Assembly (NCBI GenBank): GCA_047972265.1
Contig: JBKEAM010000046.1
Location: 4,978-68,977 of the forward strand
DNA length: 64,000 bases
Source of the DNA: JAAYCI01 sp047972265
GTDB taxonomy: Bacteria > Bacillota > Clostridia > Oscillospirales > Ruminococcaceae
Reading direction: 5' to 3'
Below are positions 9,863 through 17,925 of this stretch, piece after piece (within the stretch, counting starts at the first letter, position 1; each line of letters opens with the position of its first letter). The translations under genes were made by a program, and so were the position numbers. The notes beneath the pieces were generated by a model that made no database searches, had not been told where the DNA came from, and was given only the letters and a program-made list of their open reading frames with translations.

Positions 9863-9895
9863 ACTATACAATAGGAATAATAGGAAATCAATAGG
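9863..9895 (-). promoter_or_regulatory. Promoter of Rrf2-cysK with three AATAGG repeats
   Basis: On the minus strand TTGATT (9886-9891) and TATAGT (9863-9868) are 17 bases apart. Three AATAGG copies (plus-strand reading) start at 9870, 9879 and 9890, filling the spacer and the -35. A regulator bound there would block the polymerase; the Rrf2 protein is the obvious candidate. Confidence 0.65.
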
Positions 9896-10015
9896 CAAAT
9901 TAAAAAATAATCCACAAATTACAGCTTATATGGTACTATATAAAAAACAAAAAAACCTGTAGATAAGACAATTTACAAACTGGGTGCCTATTCCCCTGCA
10001 AAAAAGGTGAAAATT

Positions 10016-10741
10016 ATGAGCGCATTTGTGTTAAAGTGCATTGCTTTGGCAACCATGTTAATAGATCATTTGGGGTATATAGGACAAATGAACTCTTCGA
10101 GGGAAGGATTTTATATTATGCGGGGCATTGGGCGTGTGGCTATGCCAATTTATATGTTTTTAATTGCCCAGGGCTGCCGCCGTACCCGCAACGCAAAAAA
10201 ATATCTGTTTACACTTCTCTTGTTTGCCTTTATTTCCGAAATTCCGTTTGACCTTATTTTTCAAAATGCGGGGCCGGTATATCCCGGCAGGCCGTTAACG
10301 GTATTTTTTTGGCAGTCTCAAAATGTTATGTTTACCCTGTTTTTAGGTGCCGCATCTGTTATTGCTTTTGATAAAATAAAACAAACAAAAGCCTATATGC
10401 TTTGCCTTTTGCCTTTGGCTGCCTGCGCGTTTTTGGCCATTTTTATGTATACGGATTATTCCTGGATTGGCGTAGTGGGTATTTTTATCCTTTCCCTTGC
10501 CAAAAACAAGTGGCAATTGTTTGCGGCAATGGCAGCAGTAATTATTTTGCTGCGCATAAATAGTTATTCAATGCTATTTGTGGTGTTTACGGGCATAGCA
10601 CTGCTACTGGTAATGCTGTACAACGGCAAGCGCGGGCCATCATTTAAGTGGGGCTTTTATCTTTCTTATCCGGTTCACCTGCTTTTGTATGCAGTGGGGT
10701 GGATATGGTGGATTGGGCCATACCTTTATAATATAAGGTAA
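10016..10741 (+). CDS. TraX-family multi-spanning membrane protein
   Basis: This is a polytopic membrane protein of about 241 residues. I choose ATG 10016 over GTG 10007, because the GTG lies inside the ribosome-binding site AAAGGTG, six bases before the ATG. The N-terminus LKCIALATMLIDHLG and the RGIGRVAMPIYMFLIAQG segment with its basic loop are typical of TraX proteins, which are related to membrane acyltransferases; F-plasmid TraX N-acetylates pilin. Chromosomal Firmicute members have no settled role. No conjugation genes are nearby. Confidence 0.8.
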   Translation: MSAFVLKCIALATMLIDHLGYIGQMNSSREGFYIMRGIGRVAMPIYMFLIAQGCRRTRNAKKYLFTLLLFAFISEIPFDLIFQNAGPVYPGRPLTVFFWQSQNVMFTLFLGAASVIAFDKIKQTKAYMLCLLPLAACAFLAIFMYTDYSWIGVVGIFILSLAKNKWQLFAAMAAVIILLRINSYSMLFVVFTGIALLLVMLYNGKRGPSFKWGFYLSYPVHLLLYAVGWIWWIGPYLYNIR

Positions 10742-10771
10742 GCAGATAAGCTTATGAAATAAAGTGAAAAC

Positions 10772-10800
10772 TTGACAGATACGGTATAGAAAGGTATGAT
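10772..10800 (+). promoter_or_regulatory. Near-consensus promoter upstream of MarR-DegV
   Basis: TTGACA (10772-10777) and TATGAT (10795-10800) have an ideal 17-base spacer. Start would be near 10807, giving a leader of about 195 bases before the MarR gene. Confidence 0.8.
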
Positions 10801-10843
10801 ACTTTATATTTATTTCAAAATTTTGAATTAAATATAAAGTATC
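10798..10843. repeat. 46-bp near-perfect palindrome over the transcription start
   Basis: Two 23-base arms match as reverse complements with one mismatch and no loop; the centre reads TTCAAAATTTTGAA. The palindrome begins in the last three bases of the -10 element and covers the expected start. No T-run follows, so terminator function is unlikely. It is a plausible operator for the MarR protein encoded downstream, or an RNA hairpin at the 5' end. Confidence 0.75.
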
Positions 10844-10890
10844 TTTCTTTTATGCTTGTTTTGTTTTAAAATACTTTTAATTGTTATGTT

Positions 10891-10919
10891 GGCGGGCTTT
10901 AATGGGGTGAAAAGCCGCC
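10891..10919 (+). other. Hairpin in the MarR leader
   Basis: GGCGG-CTTT (with one bulged G) pairs with AAAGCCGCC around a short loop inside the untranslated leader. A second small hairpin (CAAACT ... AGTTTG) follows near 10950-10968. Neither matches a riboswitch class I recognise. Confidence 0.4.
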
Positions 10920-11000
10920 GGTAGCAGGTGCTGTACAAAAACATGTAAAGCGCAAACTGTAAAGTTTGTATTTATATACTATAAAATTTGGAGGCCTGCG

Positions 11001-11465
11001 ATGGAACAAAGCTTTGAAACACTGTATACCCTGTTTAGAACAAAATATTGCAGACGTATCTTACAAAGTTCGAGCCGAGTAAAGGGCGTTTCTATGGCCG
11101 AAAGTTATTGTGCCGAGGTAATATGCCTGATGAAGAAGCCCACCGTTACCGAATTTGCCGATTTTTTGGGCATTTCCCCCTCTAACGCACACTACAAAAT
11201 ATCCAGGCTGGAAGAAAAGGGCTATGTGGTAAAAGAGGTATCCTTGCACGATAAAAGAGAATACCGGCTGCTGCCCACGCCCGCCTGCGAGCGGGATTTT
11301 GGAACAGGAAACAAGGATAATGCAAAATTGATGGAAAAAATAAAAGAAAAATTATCCTTAGAAGAACAAGAAGATTTAAAAAGCAGTATGAAAAGGGTAA
11401 TACTTTTATTGCAGGAAGTATGGGAGGATTTGGATGGTAAAAATAATAACAGATACCGCCAGTGA
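11001..11465 (+). CDS. MarR-family transcriptional regulator
   Basis: This 154-residue protein is preceded by TTGGAGG. The MarR winged helix is clear at about residues 48-90 (TVTEFADFLGISPSNAHYKISRLEEKGYV, then basic wing residues HDKREYRL), flanked by dimerisation helices. Its 3' end overlaps the DegV gene by 32 bases, so the two are translated together. Since DegV proteins bind fatty acids, a FabT-like role in lipid control is possible, but that is inference. The palindrome at its promoter is the likely binding site. Confidence 0.85.
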   Translation: MEQSFETLYTLFRTKYCRRILQSSSRVKGVSMAESYCAEVICLMKKPTVTEFADFLGISPSNAHYKISRLEEKGYVVKEVSLHDKREYRLLPTPACERDFGTGNKDNAKLMEKIKEKLSLEEQEDLKSSMKRVILLLQEVWEDLDGKNNNRYRQ

Positions 11466-12279
11466 TATAACCTTGGCACAGGCACAGCAAATGGATGTTG
11501 AAATTGTTTCTTTAGGGGTACAGTTTGGTAGTACACCGTACTTTCAACTAGAGGATGAAACTTTTGAGGAGTTTTACCGCCAGCTAGAAACCTCGAAAGA
11601 ACTGCCTGTTACCAGCCAGCCTTCTCCCACGGATTTTTTGGTGCACTTTGCAAAGGCAAAGCAGCAAAAAGATGAAGTGGTGGTAATTTTACTTTCGGGT
11701 GCATTAAGCGGCACCGTGCAATCGGCCCTAATTGCCAAAAATATGGCAGAATATGACAAAATACACATTATAGATTCGCACTCCGCCATTATGGGGCTTC
11801 GCCTTTTGGTAGAATATGCCGTAAAACTACGCAAAGAGGGAAAAACAGCCGCAGAAATAGCCGATTTGGTTGAAAAGGGAACCGGCAGAATAAAACTGTA
11901 TGGTGCTTTGGACACTCTTAAATACCTGCGCAAAGGGGGACGTATCCCAAAAAGCACAGAGGTAATAGGCTCTGTTTTGGGGATAAAACCCCTAATAACC
12001 CTTACGGCCGAGGGCAGCATTGAAATGGCAGGCAAGGCAAGGGGACATGCAGGCGCAGTAAGTATGCTGATTAAAAAGATGGATGAATGTCCCGCGTTTG
12101 ACCCTGAAGTGCCGGTATATTTTGGCTATACAAAAGATGCCGTACCCTGCCACAGTTTTAAAAAAATAGCCGCGGCCAGGTATAAGCTAACCAATATAAA
12201 GCAATATCCGATTGGTGGGCTAATAGGCACCCATGTGGGGCCCGGCGGGCTTGCGGTTGTTTATATGGAAAAAGAATAA
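11434..12279 (+). CDS. DegV-family fatty-acid-binding protein (FakB-like)
   Basis: This 281-residue protein begins MVKIITDTASDIT, the DegV signature, and contains SGALSGTVQSA and the RLKLYGALDTLKYLRKGGRI-type central segment. DegV/FakB proteins hold a fatty acid for phosphorylation by FakA, feeding exogenous fatty acids into phospholipid. The partner kinase FakA is encoded at 49442-51127. The start overlaps the MarR gene, with GGGAGG about 10 bases upstream. Cytosolic. Confidence 0.88.
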   Translation: MVKIITDTASDITLAQAQQMDVEIVSLGVQFGSTPYFQLEDETFEEFYRQLETSKELPVTSQPSPTDFLVHFAKAKQQKDEVVVILLSGALSGTVQSALIAKNMAEYDKIHIIDSHSAIMGLRLLVEYAVKLRKEGKTAAEIADLVEKGTGRIKLYGALDTLKYLRKGGRIPKSTEVIGSVLGIKPLITLTAEGSIEMAGKARGHAGAVSMLIKKMDECPAFDPEVPVYFGYTKDAVPCHSFKKIAAARYKLTNIKQYPIGGLIGTHVGPGGLAVVYMEKE

Positions 12280-12290
12280 TAAAACTGCGC

Positions 12291-12319
12291 GGCCCTTTTA
12301 TCCGGTGGGTAAAAGGGCC
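12291..12319 (+). other. Hairpin after DegV without a T-run
   Basis: GGCCCTTTTA and TAAAAGGGCC form a 10-base stem around a 9-base loop, 12 bases past the DegV stop. No U-tract follows, so it may stabilise the 3' end or terminate weakly. Confidence 0.5.
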
Positions 12320-12327
12320 GTATTGTG

Positions 12328-12357
12328 TTGACACACCGCCTTTTACTGGGGTATATT
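12328..12357 (+). promoter_or_regulatory. Promoter of the cyclophilin gene
   Basis: TTGACA (12328-12333) and TATATT (12352-12357) are 18 bases apart. The -10 overlaps an in-frame TTG at 12356, so that codon cannot be the translation start. Confidence 0.7.
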
Positions 12358-12391
12358 GAATAGCAGTACCAATAACAAAGGAGAGGTTATT

Positions 12392-13060
12392 TTGAGCAAA
12401 AAGTTTACTATAACAATGGTTATAGTGGTTGTGGTGGCGGTAGCAGCCGCATTGGTTGCCCTGTTGGGCTTTGGCAACCAGCAAGAGGCACCATCTTCTT
12501 CTATTCCGCAAAGCAGTTCGGTTATTAGCCAGGTGCCAGAAGAAGATTTGTACGAAAACCCGGTAATAGCACAAATTACCATGGAAAACGGCGGCGTTAT
12601 TACGCTGGAGCTGTACCCAAATCTTGCTCCTGTTACAGTAGAAAACTTTGTAAAGCTTGCCAACGAAGGATTTTATGACGGGCTTACCTTTCACAGAATT
12701 GTGCAGGGCTTTATGATTCAGGGTGGGGATCCCGATGGAAACGGCACAGGGGGCCCCGGCTATGGCATAAAGGGAGAGTTTTCTTCTAACGGATGGAACA
12801 ACCCCCTTTCGCATAAACGTGGGGTTATCAGCATGGCGCGCAGCCAGGGCAACGATACAGCAGGCAGCCAGTTTTTTATTGTGGATGCAGATTCTACCTT
12901 TTTAGATGGTAACTATGCCGCATTTGGGCAGGTAGTAGAGGGGCTTGACGTAGTAGATGAAATTGCCGCTACCCCTGTAGAAAAGGCTGCCAACGACGAT
13001 GTGGCCCAAACCCCCATAGACCCTGTGGTGATAGAAAGCATAAAAATTATTGAAGAATAA
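12392..13060 (+). CDS. Membrane-anchored or secreted cyclophilin-type peptidyl-prolyl isomerase
   Basis: The 222-residue product starts at TTG 12392, with AAAGGAGAGG just upstream. A short basic N-terminus and a long hydrophobic helix (residues about 5-28) export or anchor it; no lipobox Cys is present. A Ser-rich linker leads to a cyclophilin domain from about residue 55. Catalytic signatures are FHRIVQGFMIQGGDP, SMARSQGNDTAGSQFFI and YAAFGQVVEGLDVVD. It should accelerate proline isomerisation in proteins folding outside the membrane. It forms a single-gene unit with its own promoter and terminator. Confidence 0.92.
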   Translation: MSKKFTITMVIVVVVAVAAALVALLGFGNQQEAPSSSIPQSSSVISQVPEEDLYENPVIAQITMENGGVITLELYPNLAPVTVENFVKLANEGFYDGLTFHRIVQGFMIQGGDPDGNGTGGPGYGIKGEFSSNGWNNPLSHKRGVISMARSQGNDTAGSQFFIVDADSTFLDGNYAAFGQVVEGLDVVDEIAATPVEKAANDDVAQTPIDPVVIESIKIIEE

Positions 13061-13101
13061 TTTTGCAGTTGTCTTTAGCATATAAACAATAAGCCAACAA
13101 T

Positions 13102-13135
13102 AAAAGCACAGAGCGGCTAAATGCTCTGTGCTTTT
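13102..13135 (+). terminator. Intrinsic terminator after cyclophilin gene
   Basis: AAAAGCACAGAGC pairs perfectly with GCTCTGTGCTTTT around an 8-base loop. Confidence 0.9.
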
Positions 13136-13307
13136 ATATTGCAAAAAATAAAAGAAGTTCTTTTATTAAAGAGTAGATACTTTTGTACTGTGCAGAGAGT
13201 GAGAATGCATTTGTGCTTATTTTTTAGTATAGCGTATACGGGCTTTATTGATTGCCGAAATAGCTTTTAGAGGTTGAATATAAATAAAAACATAAAGAGA
13301 AGCAAAA

Positions 13308-13754
13308 CTATTCTTTGGCCTGCTCTTGCTTATCAATTAGTACGTTAATAGCAAGGCCTGCGGCTACCAAAAGCCCTCCCAAAAGGCTGCCCAAAGAGAA
13401 AGACCCCCCAATTAAAACATCCAGTAAAATACTGGTAAAAACCTGCCCCACAAATAAAAGAAGAGTCATGTAAAAAGAAGAAATTTTTTGTACGGTAATA
13501 TTAAGCAGCAGGGTAACCAATACCCCTAAAAGGCCACCTGTCCATGCCCACCATGGGGCAGTAGTGCCAGTGCCTGTATTGGCAGAGATTGCCATTGTAG
13601 CAATAAGGGCAACGCCAGACACTAAAATACCAACAATATAGTTGTATACGGTGCTGGCAATGGGGCCAGTTTGTTTGGCAAGCCCCGCATTTAATGTGCG
13701 CGAAAGCACCACGCTTATACCAGCCAAAAAAGAAACAATTACTGCGCCAAGCAT
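13308..13754 (-). CDS. DUF606 (YdcZ-type) small DMT-superfamily transporter, second of pair
   Basis: This 148-residue hydrophobic protein has five predicted helices and the SRTLNAGLAKQTGPI and LLLFVGQVFTSILLDVL segments of the DUF606 half-size transporters. It lies 12 bases after a second DUF606 gene. Such pairs are thought to work as heterodimers in the inner membrane, by analogy with small multidrug transporters. Substrate unknown. CTCCTTTTAG-type complement upstream supplies a Shine-Dalgarno for the ATG at 13754. Confidence 0.82.
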   Translation of the reverse strand: MLGAVIVSFLAGISVVLSRTLNAGLAKQTGPIASTVYNYIVGILVSGVALIATMAISANTGTGTTAPWWAWTGGLLGVLVTLLLNITVQKISSFYMTLLLFVGQVFTSILLDVLIGGSFSLGSLLGGLLVAAGLAINVLIDKQEQAKE

Positions 13755-13766
13755 AGCGGCCTCCTT

Positions 13767-14189
13767 TTAGTATAAAATCATAACGGTTATACCGGCTGCT
13801 AAAAACACAAGGCCGATTAACTTTTTTTTGTTAAAGTTGCGTTTTGGCATGCCCAGAAGACCAAAATGATCGATTACCACAGAAGCAATGCTTTGGCCGA
13901 GCAGCCCCAGCGCCACAATGGCTGAAATACTTATTTTGCCAAAAGCTAAATTGTTAAAAACAGTGGTGGCAACACCCACAGCTCCCCCTAAAAAATAAAA
14001 AAAGGGCAGCCGCTGGCGTGGGCGCAGGGGTTCTCTCCGAAAAAGCTGTACAATAATAACAGCAACAAGGCCCACGGCGTGAATAAGCACGGAGGCAAGG
14101 TATACCCCATAGGAGTTGGTTAACCCGCCGTTAGCGGCTACCATAGCGGCAATGCAAAACCCAATAAACATAGAAAGGGCATAATACAT
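13767..14189 (-). CDS. DUF606 (YdcZ-type) small DMT-superfamily transporter, first of pair
   Basis: This protein has about 140 residues from ATG 14189, which follows GAAAGGACC. A longer open frame extends upstream, but its N-terminus is not membrane-like and lacks a ribosome-binding site. It has five predicted helices, with FNNLAFGKISISAIVALGL and LGQSIASVVIDHFGLLGM resembling its downstream partner, so the pair probably arose by duplication. Expected to form a heterodimeric transporter of unknown substrate. Confidence 0.82.
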   Translation of the reverse strand: MYYALSMFIGFCIAAMVAANGGLTNSYGVYLASVLIHAVGLVAVIIVQLFRREPLRPRQRLPFFYFLGGAVGVATTVFNNLAFGKISISAIVALGLLGQSIASVVIDHFGLLGMPKRNFNKKKLIGLVFLAAGITVMILY

Positions 14190-14338
14190 GGTAAGGTCCT
14201 TTCTTGCCGATGATGCGGCAGCCAGTGCAATCAATGGTTTGCAAAAATTTAAAACAAACTTGAGTGGGCTAAAATCAAAAGAGATATTTTTAATAGGGCA
14301 CTTACGCACATAGTAGATACTGCCCGTTGTATAGTACC

Positions 14339-14875
14339 CTAATGCTCAAACAGGCTATTTCCGTAACAATCGATAACAACCACAACAGGAAAGTCCTTTA
14401 CTTCTAGTCGGTTAATGGCCTCGGCTCCCAATTCCTCAAACGCAACAGGCTCGCAGCTTGTAATACAGCGCGCAAGCAGTGCGCCTGCGCCGCCTATAGC
14501 GCCAAAGTAAACCGCATGGTGCTGCTGCATTGCGTCAACCACTTGGGGGCCGCGCATCCCTTTGCCAATCATGCCGCGCAGGCCCCTTTGCAAAAGGGCA
14601 GGGGTATAGCTGTCCATTCGGTAGCTGGTAGTGGGGCCAGCTGAGCCAATTACCTGCCCCGGCTTTGCAGGGGTGGGGCCAACATAGTAAATGGTGGCAT
14701 CTTGCAAGTCAAACGGGAGAGGCTGGCCGTTTTTTAGCATTTCTATCATCCGCTTATGCGCGGCGTCGCGCGCCGTGTATAAGGTGCCGCTTAACAGCAG
14801 GCTGTCTCCACAGTGCAAGCCCAATGCTTTTTGCTGGGTAAGGGGAAGCTCTAGCTTTGTTGGCATGTTGTGCAT
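14339..14875 (-). CDS. Fumarate hydratase class I, beta subunit (or tartrate dehydratase beta)
   Basis: This 178-residue protein matches the C-terminal half of class I Fe-S hydro-lyases: GTLYTARDAAHKRMIE, YYVGPTPAKPGQVIGSAGPTTSYRMD and GKGMRGPQVVDAM. It adds water to fumarate to give malate, together with the alpha subunit 50 bases upstream. Tartrate dehydratase subunits look alike and cannot be excluded from sequence alone. The neighbours do not point to tartrate use. Confidence 0.88.
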   Translation of the reverse strand: MHNMPTKLELPLTQQKALGLHCGDSLLLSGTLYTARDAAHKRMIEMLKNGQPLPFDLQDATIYYVGPTPAKPGQVIGSAGPTTSYRMDSYTPALLQRGLRGMIGKGMRGPQVVDAMQQHHAVYFGAIGGAGALLARCITSCEPVAFEELGAEAINRLEVKDFPVVVVIDCYGNSLFEH

Positions 14876-14925
14876 TCCCTCCTTGGGGGTAACTTATAAA
14901 ATATAAACAAGTGCGGTCTTATAGG

Positions 14926-15765
14926 TTAAATGGTTTGGCTGGCGTGCCGCGTTACATGGCAGCTTATGTTTACAGCGCAGGGCAGGCCTGCAATATGGGT
15001 TGGCATGGTTTCAATGGCAACCGCTAATGCGGTGGTATCGCCGCCATAGCCTTGTGGGCCAATGTTTAGCCCGTTTATTTTTTGTAGCAAATCCTGTTCC
15101 ATTTGGGCATATAAGGGTTTTGGGTTGGGCTGGGTTGTGGGGCGCAGCAGTGCCTTTTTTGCAAGCAGGGCGGCTTTATCAAAGGTGCCGCCAATGCCTA
15201 CCCCCACCACCATGGGTGGGCAGGGGTTTGGCCCGGCTTCTTTTACGGTTTGCAAAACAAAATCGATTACGCCCTGCTGGCCAGCGGCAGGGGTAAGCAT
15301 TTTAATCTGGCTCATATTCTCGCTGCCAAAGCCTTTGGGCGCCACCGTTATGGTAAGAGCATCGCCCGGCATAAACTCTGTATATAGCATAGCAGGGGTG
15401 TTGTCTTTGGTGTTTATGCGCTCTAGTGGGTCTGCCACTACCGATTTGCGCAAATAGCCCTCGGCATAGCCTTGGCGCACACCCTCGTCCACCGCTTCGT
15501 TTATGTTGCCGTCAATGTATACTTCTTGCCCAATTTCTAAAAAAACGCAGGCCATGCCGGTATCTTGGCAAATGGGTACTTGGTTTTGCTCTGCAAGGGT
15601 ATAGTTTTGTACCAATTGGTTTAAAATATCCTGTGCCAGCGGGTTAGTATCCCGTGCGGCAAAATCAACAATTTGTGTTTGTATGTCTTTTGGCAGATAA
15701 AGGTTGGCTTGTATGCAAAGCTGTTTTACTGCGGTGGTAATTTGGCTTGCCGGGATGGTTCTCAT
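14926..15765 (-). CDS. Fumarate hydratase class I, alpha subunit
   Basis: This 279-residue alpha subunit carries the three cysteines that hold the 4Fe-4S cluster: PICQDTG, GPNPCPP and NISCHVTRH. GGTFDKAALLAKKALLR and GLNIGPQGYGGDTTALAV are also diagnostic. With the beta subunit it forms the oxygen-sensitive fumarase typical of anaerobes. AGGGGGC precedes ATG 15765. The two genes form one leftward transcript. Confidence 0.9.
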   Translation of the reverse strand: MRTIPASQITTAVKQLCIQANLYLPKDIQTQIVDFAARDTNPLAQDILNQLVQNYTLAEQNQVPICQDTGMACVFLEIGQEVYIDGNINEAVDEGVRQGYAEGYLRKSVVADPLERINTKDNTPAMLYTEFMPGDALTITVAPKGFGSENMSQIKMLTPAAGQQGVIDFVLQTVKEAGPNPCPPMVVGVGIGGTFDKAALLAKKALLRPTTQPNPKPLYAQMEQDLLQKINGLNIGPQGYGGDTTALAVAIETMPTHIAGLPCAVNISCHVTRHASQTI

Positions 15766-16014
15766 TAAAAAAGCCCCCTAAAAAATAAGCAGATGCGAAT
15801 AAGCTGTTTTGGTAGATGAAAGGTTTGTATAAAGAACAGGCTGAAATAAAGTTGCTTGGCGCAAAACTGCTAAATATATAATGTAAAGTATGCGTATGCC
15901 GCGGTTTTGCCGCCTAATAAAGCATATCACTTTACTTTGGTTGCTTCTATAAGTATAGGCGCAAAAGCGGGATATACACAAGCAAATAAAATGGAGAATA
16001 ACAGCTAGCGCGGT

Positions 16015-16773
16015 TTAAAGGTCTTCTTCTAAAAGATATGCCAGCATTTGCTCTGGGTTATTTAAAAACTGTCGTGTTATTTGGTAATGCTCGGTTTGTT
16101 GGTAGGGCGTTTTTTGTATACCGTTTTGAGACAACACGTAAATATCAGCATTTGGGTAGGCCATTAAAACAGGCGAATGGGTGCAAATAATAAATTGAGA
16201 TCGCTGCTGCACCAGCTTGTGGATAGCGCTTAAAAGCGCCATTTGCCTTGTGGGAGAAAGAGCTGCTTCGGGCTCATCTAATATATACAGCCCCTGCCCG
16301 CCAAAGCGGTTTAGGATAAGGGATAAAAAACTTTCTCCGTGAGATTGATTGTGCAAAGATTTGCCCCCGTAATACTGCAAAGAGGCACCAATTTCTTCTA
16401 ACCTGTCTAGCTCAGTTGCTGCGTTATAAAAACTTTCTGCCCGCAAAAAAAATCCATCTTTGGGGCGAATGGGACTGCGCACTACGGTAAGGGCATTGTA
16501 AAGGGGAGAGTGCGTTTCTTTTGTAGAAAAATGAAAGTTAATGGTACCGCCCTCGGGGTTAAAACCGCAGTTTATGGCCAAAGCTTCTAATATGGTGGAT
16601 TTTCCGGTGCCGTTTTCGCCAGTAAAAAAAGTGACAGGGCTTGAAAAATTCAGTTGCTCTTGCCGGGCCAAATGCTGCACAGCAGGCAAGTTTTGTAGGT
16701 AAGAATCATGCATGTCACGGGTTTGCCCCAGCCGTATAGCCCGTATGTAAATAGAAAAAGAATCTTTTTGCAC
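16015..16773 (-). CDS. AAA-type ATPase of the ABC/RecF-like predicted ATPase group
   Basis: This 252-residue protein starts at GTG 16773, behind AAAGGAGG. Walker A is FTGENGTGKSTILEAL, the signature loop is SHGESFLSLI and Walker B is GLYILDEPEAALSP, followed by the switch His in ICTHSPVLMAYP. This is the compact single-domain, ABC-like ATPase family with no membrane partner. Its role is unknown; related proteins are linked to DNA or RNA transactions. It is unrelated in function to its neighbours as far as I can see. Confidence 0.85.
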   Translation of the reverse strand: MQKDSFSIYIRAIRLGQTRDMHDSYLQNLPAVQHLARQEQLNFSSPVTFFTGENGTGKSTILEALAINCGFNPEGGTINFHFSTKETHSPLYNALTVVRSPIRPKDGFFLRAESFYNAATELDRLEEIGASLQYYGGKSLHNQSHGESFLSLILNRFGGQGLYILDEPEAALSPTRQMALLSAIHKLVQQRSQFIICTHSPVLMAYPNADIYVLSQNGIQKTPYQQTEHYQITRQFLNNPEQMLAYLLEEDL

Positions 16774-17160
16774 AGCGGGCCTCCTTTGGGATTGTATTTT
16801 AATGTTGATAAATGCATATAGGCTGCTTATACAGATACAATCCCTTTGCTTAACTGTAAAATGCAAAGAACAATAAAGTACTTTGTAAAAGTGAAGTATA
16901 TGGTAAGGATGTTCTTAATATGAAGGATTTTAAATTTGTTTGCTATACCATTATATACCGGCAAAGTGGATTAAACAAAACCAAAAATAAAGCGAAGTTT
17001 ACGGTTATAAAGCATTGTAAAATAAAAACAAAAAATGCCGAAAAAAGGGGCTTTTCAAGCCCGCTTATATTTGGTATAATAGTCTTTGCGCAATACGCCT
17101 GTGCAGGTAACAAAGTATAGCTATGGAGCTATAAGCGCAATTTTAATATTGTTATATCGT
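16774..17160. other. Intergenic region upstream of tRNA
   Basis: AT-rich DNA holding leader sequence of the leftward ATPase gene, a small hairpin (GGGCTT ... AAGCCC, 17048-17062), and the tRNA promoter. An open frame at 16920-17120 has no ribosome-binding site and no family resemblance. Confidence 0.5.
17052..17080 (+). promoter_or_regulatory. Candidate tRNA promoter
   Basis: TTTTCA (17052-17057), a 17-base spacer and a perfect TATAAT (17075-17080). Start would be about 75 bases before the tRNA. Confidence 0.6.
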
Positions 17161-17237
17161 GGGCCTTTAGCTCAGTTGGTTAGAGCAACCGGCTCATAAC
17201 CGGTCGGTCCTGGGTTCGAGTCCCCGAAGGCCCACCA
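17161..17237 (+). tRNA. tRNA with CAT anticodon (Ile2 or elongator Met)
   Basis: A 77-base cloverleaf with encoded CCA. The acceptor stem GGGCCTT/AAGGCCC is complete, the D-arm is GCTC/GAGC, and the anticodon stem ACCGG/CCGGT holds loop CTCATAA. The T-stem has one mismatch (second pair T-C). It lacks the three consecutive G-C pairs of initiator tRNA. The body resembles Bacillus tRNA-Ile2, whose CAT anticodon becomes lysidine-modified and reads AUA, but elongator Met cannot be excluded by eye. Confidence 0.95.
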
Positions 17238-17244
17238 CGATATA

Positions 17245-17284
17245 AATAATCCACCTAGAGAAAATCTCTAGGTGGATTATTTTA
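17245..17284. terminator. Terminator after tRNA (bidirectional)
   Basis: A 17-base perfect stem (AATAATCCACCTAGAGA with its complement) and an AAA loop directly follow the tRNA. T/A-rich ends allow it to serve the convergent LemA gene as well. Confidence 0.88.
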
Positions 17285-17308
17285 GGTTTACTATTTAAAA
17301 AGAAGAAG

Positions 17309-17854
17309 CTAAAATTTAAGATTTACATCCTCGTGTTTATGGGCATCGGCAATAAACATAGGTGCCGCTGTTACATTGGCCATCCCTGCAATAATATTGG
17401 TAGGGATGGAAATTACTTTTTGATTTAAGATAGACACATTGGCATTGTACAGTCTGCGGGCGGCTTGCAAATGTTCCTCCGCATCCATAATGCCATGTTG
17501 CAAATCAGAAAAGACCTTTTGAGAGGAAAGTGCGGGATAAGCCTCTGCAACGAGCTTAATTTCTCTGGTGGCCAGGTCCATCTGCTGTGTGGCCTGTTGC
17601 TTTTCCTCGATGGGCATATTGCTGCGCAGCCGGATGGCCTCTAAAAGCGTTTTTTGTTCCTGAGACAGATATCCCTTGGCAACATCAAACAGTTTTGTTA
17701 GCATATCATAGCGCTTTGTCAGCGCTACATCTATGCCCGAGTTGGCCTCTTGTACCTTTATTTGGCAGCGCTTAAGAGCATTGTATGTGCCAACAGCCCA
17801 AATAAATAAAAGCAAAAGTAAAAAAAGGATGGCAGCAACTATAATCCACGGCAT
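17309..17854 (-). CDS. lemA: LemA-family protein
   Basis: This 181-residue protein has one N-terminal membrane helix (residues about 3-23) and then the LemA helical bundle: YNALKRCQIKVQEANSGIDVALTKRYDMLTKL, and YNANVSILNQKVISIPTNIIA near the end. LemA proteins are membrane-anchored with the helical domain probably outside; the molecular role is unknown. It lies 71 bases downstream of the DUF3137 gene, a pairing that recurs in Firmicutes. Confidence 0.92.
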   Translation of the reverse strand: MPWIIVAAILFLLLLLFIWAVGTYNALKRCQIKVQEANSGIDVALTKRYDMLTKLFDVAKGYLSQEQKTLLEAIRLRSNMPIEEKQQATQQMDLATREIKLVAEAYPALSSQKVFSDLQHGIMDAEEHLQAARRLYNANVSILNQKVISIPTNIIAGMANVTAAPMFIADAHKHEDVNLKF

Positions 17855-17925
17855 AAATAATACCTCCCTATGTTATGCAAATGTATAAAATATATAATTT
17901 TAAAAAAGGCAATGAGAGCCTTATA

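Noticed and set aside
10801..11000. Riboswitch in the MarR leader
   Set aside because: Hairpins are present, but conserved cores of the riboswitch classes I considered (THF, ZTP, fluoride, preQ1, glycine) do not appear.
15778..15981. 67-codon leftward open frame upstream of fumarase
   Set aside because: No ribosome-binding site or family resemblance; it occupies the fumarase leader.
16920..17120. 66-codon open frame before the tRNA
   Set aside because: Low-complexity Lys-rich product, no ribosome-binding site, overlaps the tRNA promoter.
17161..17237. Initiator tRNA-fMet
   Set aside because: The three stacked G-C pairs in the anticodon stem are absent and the acceptor end pairs normally.
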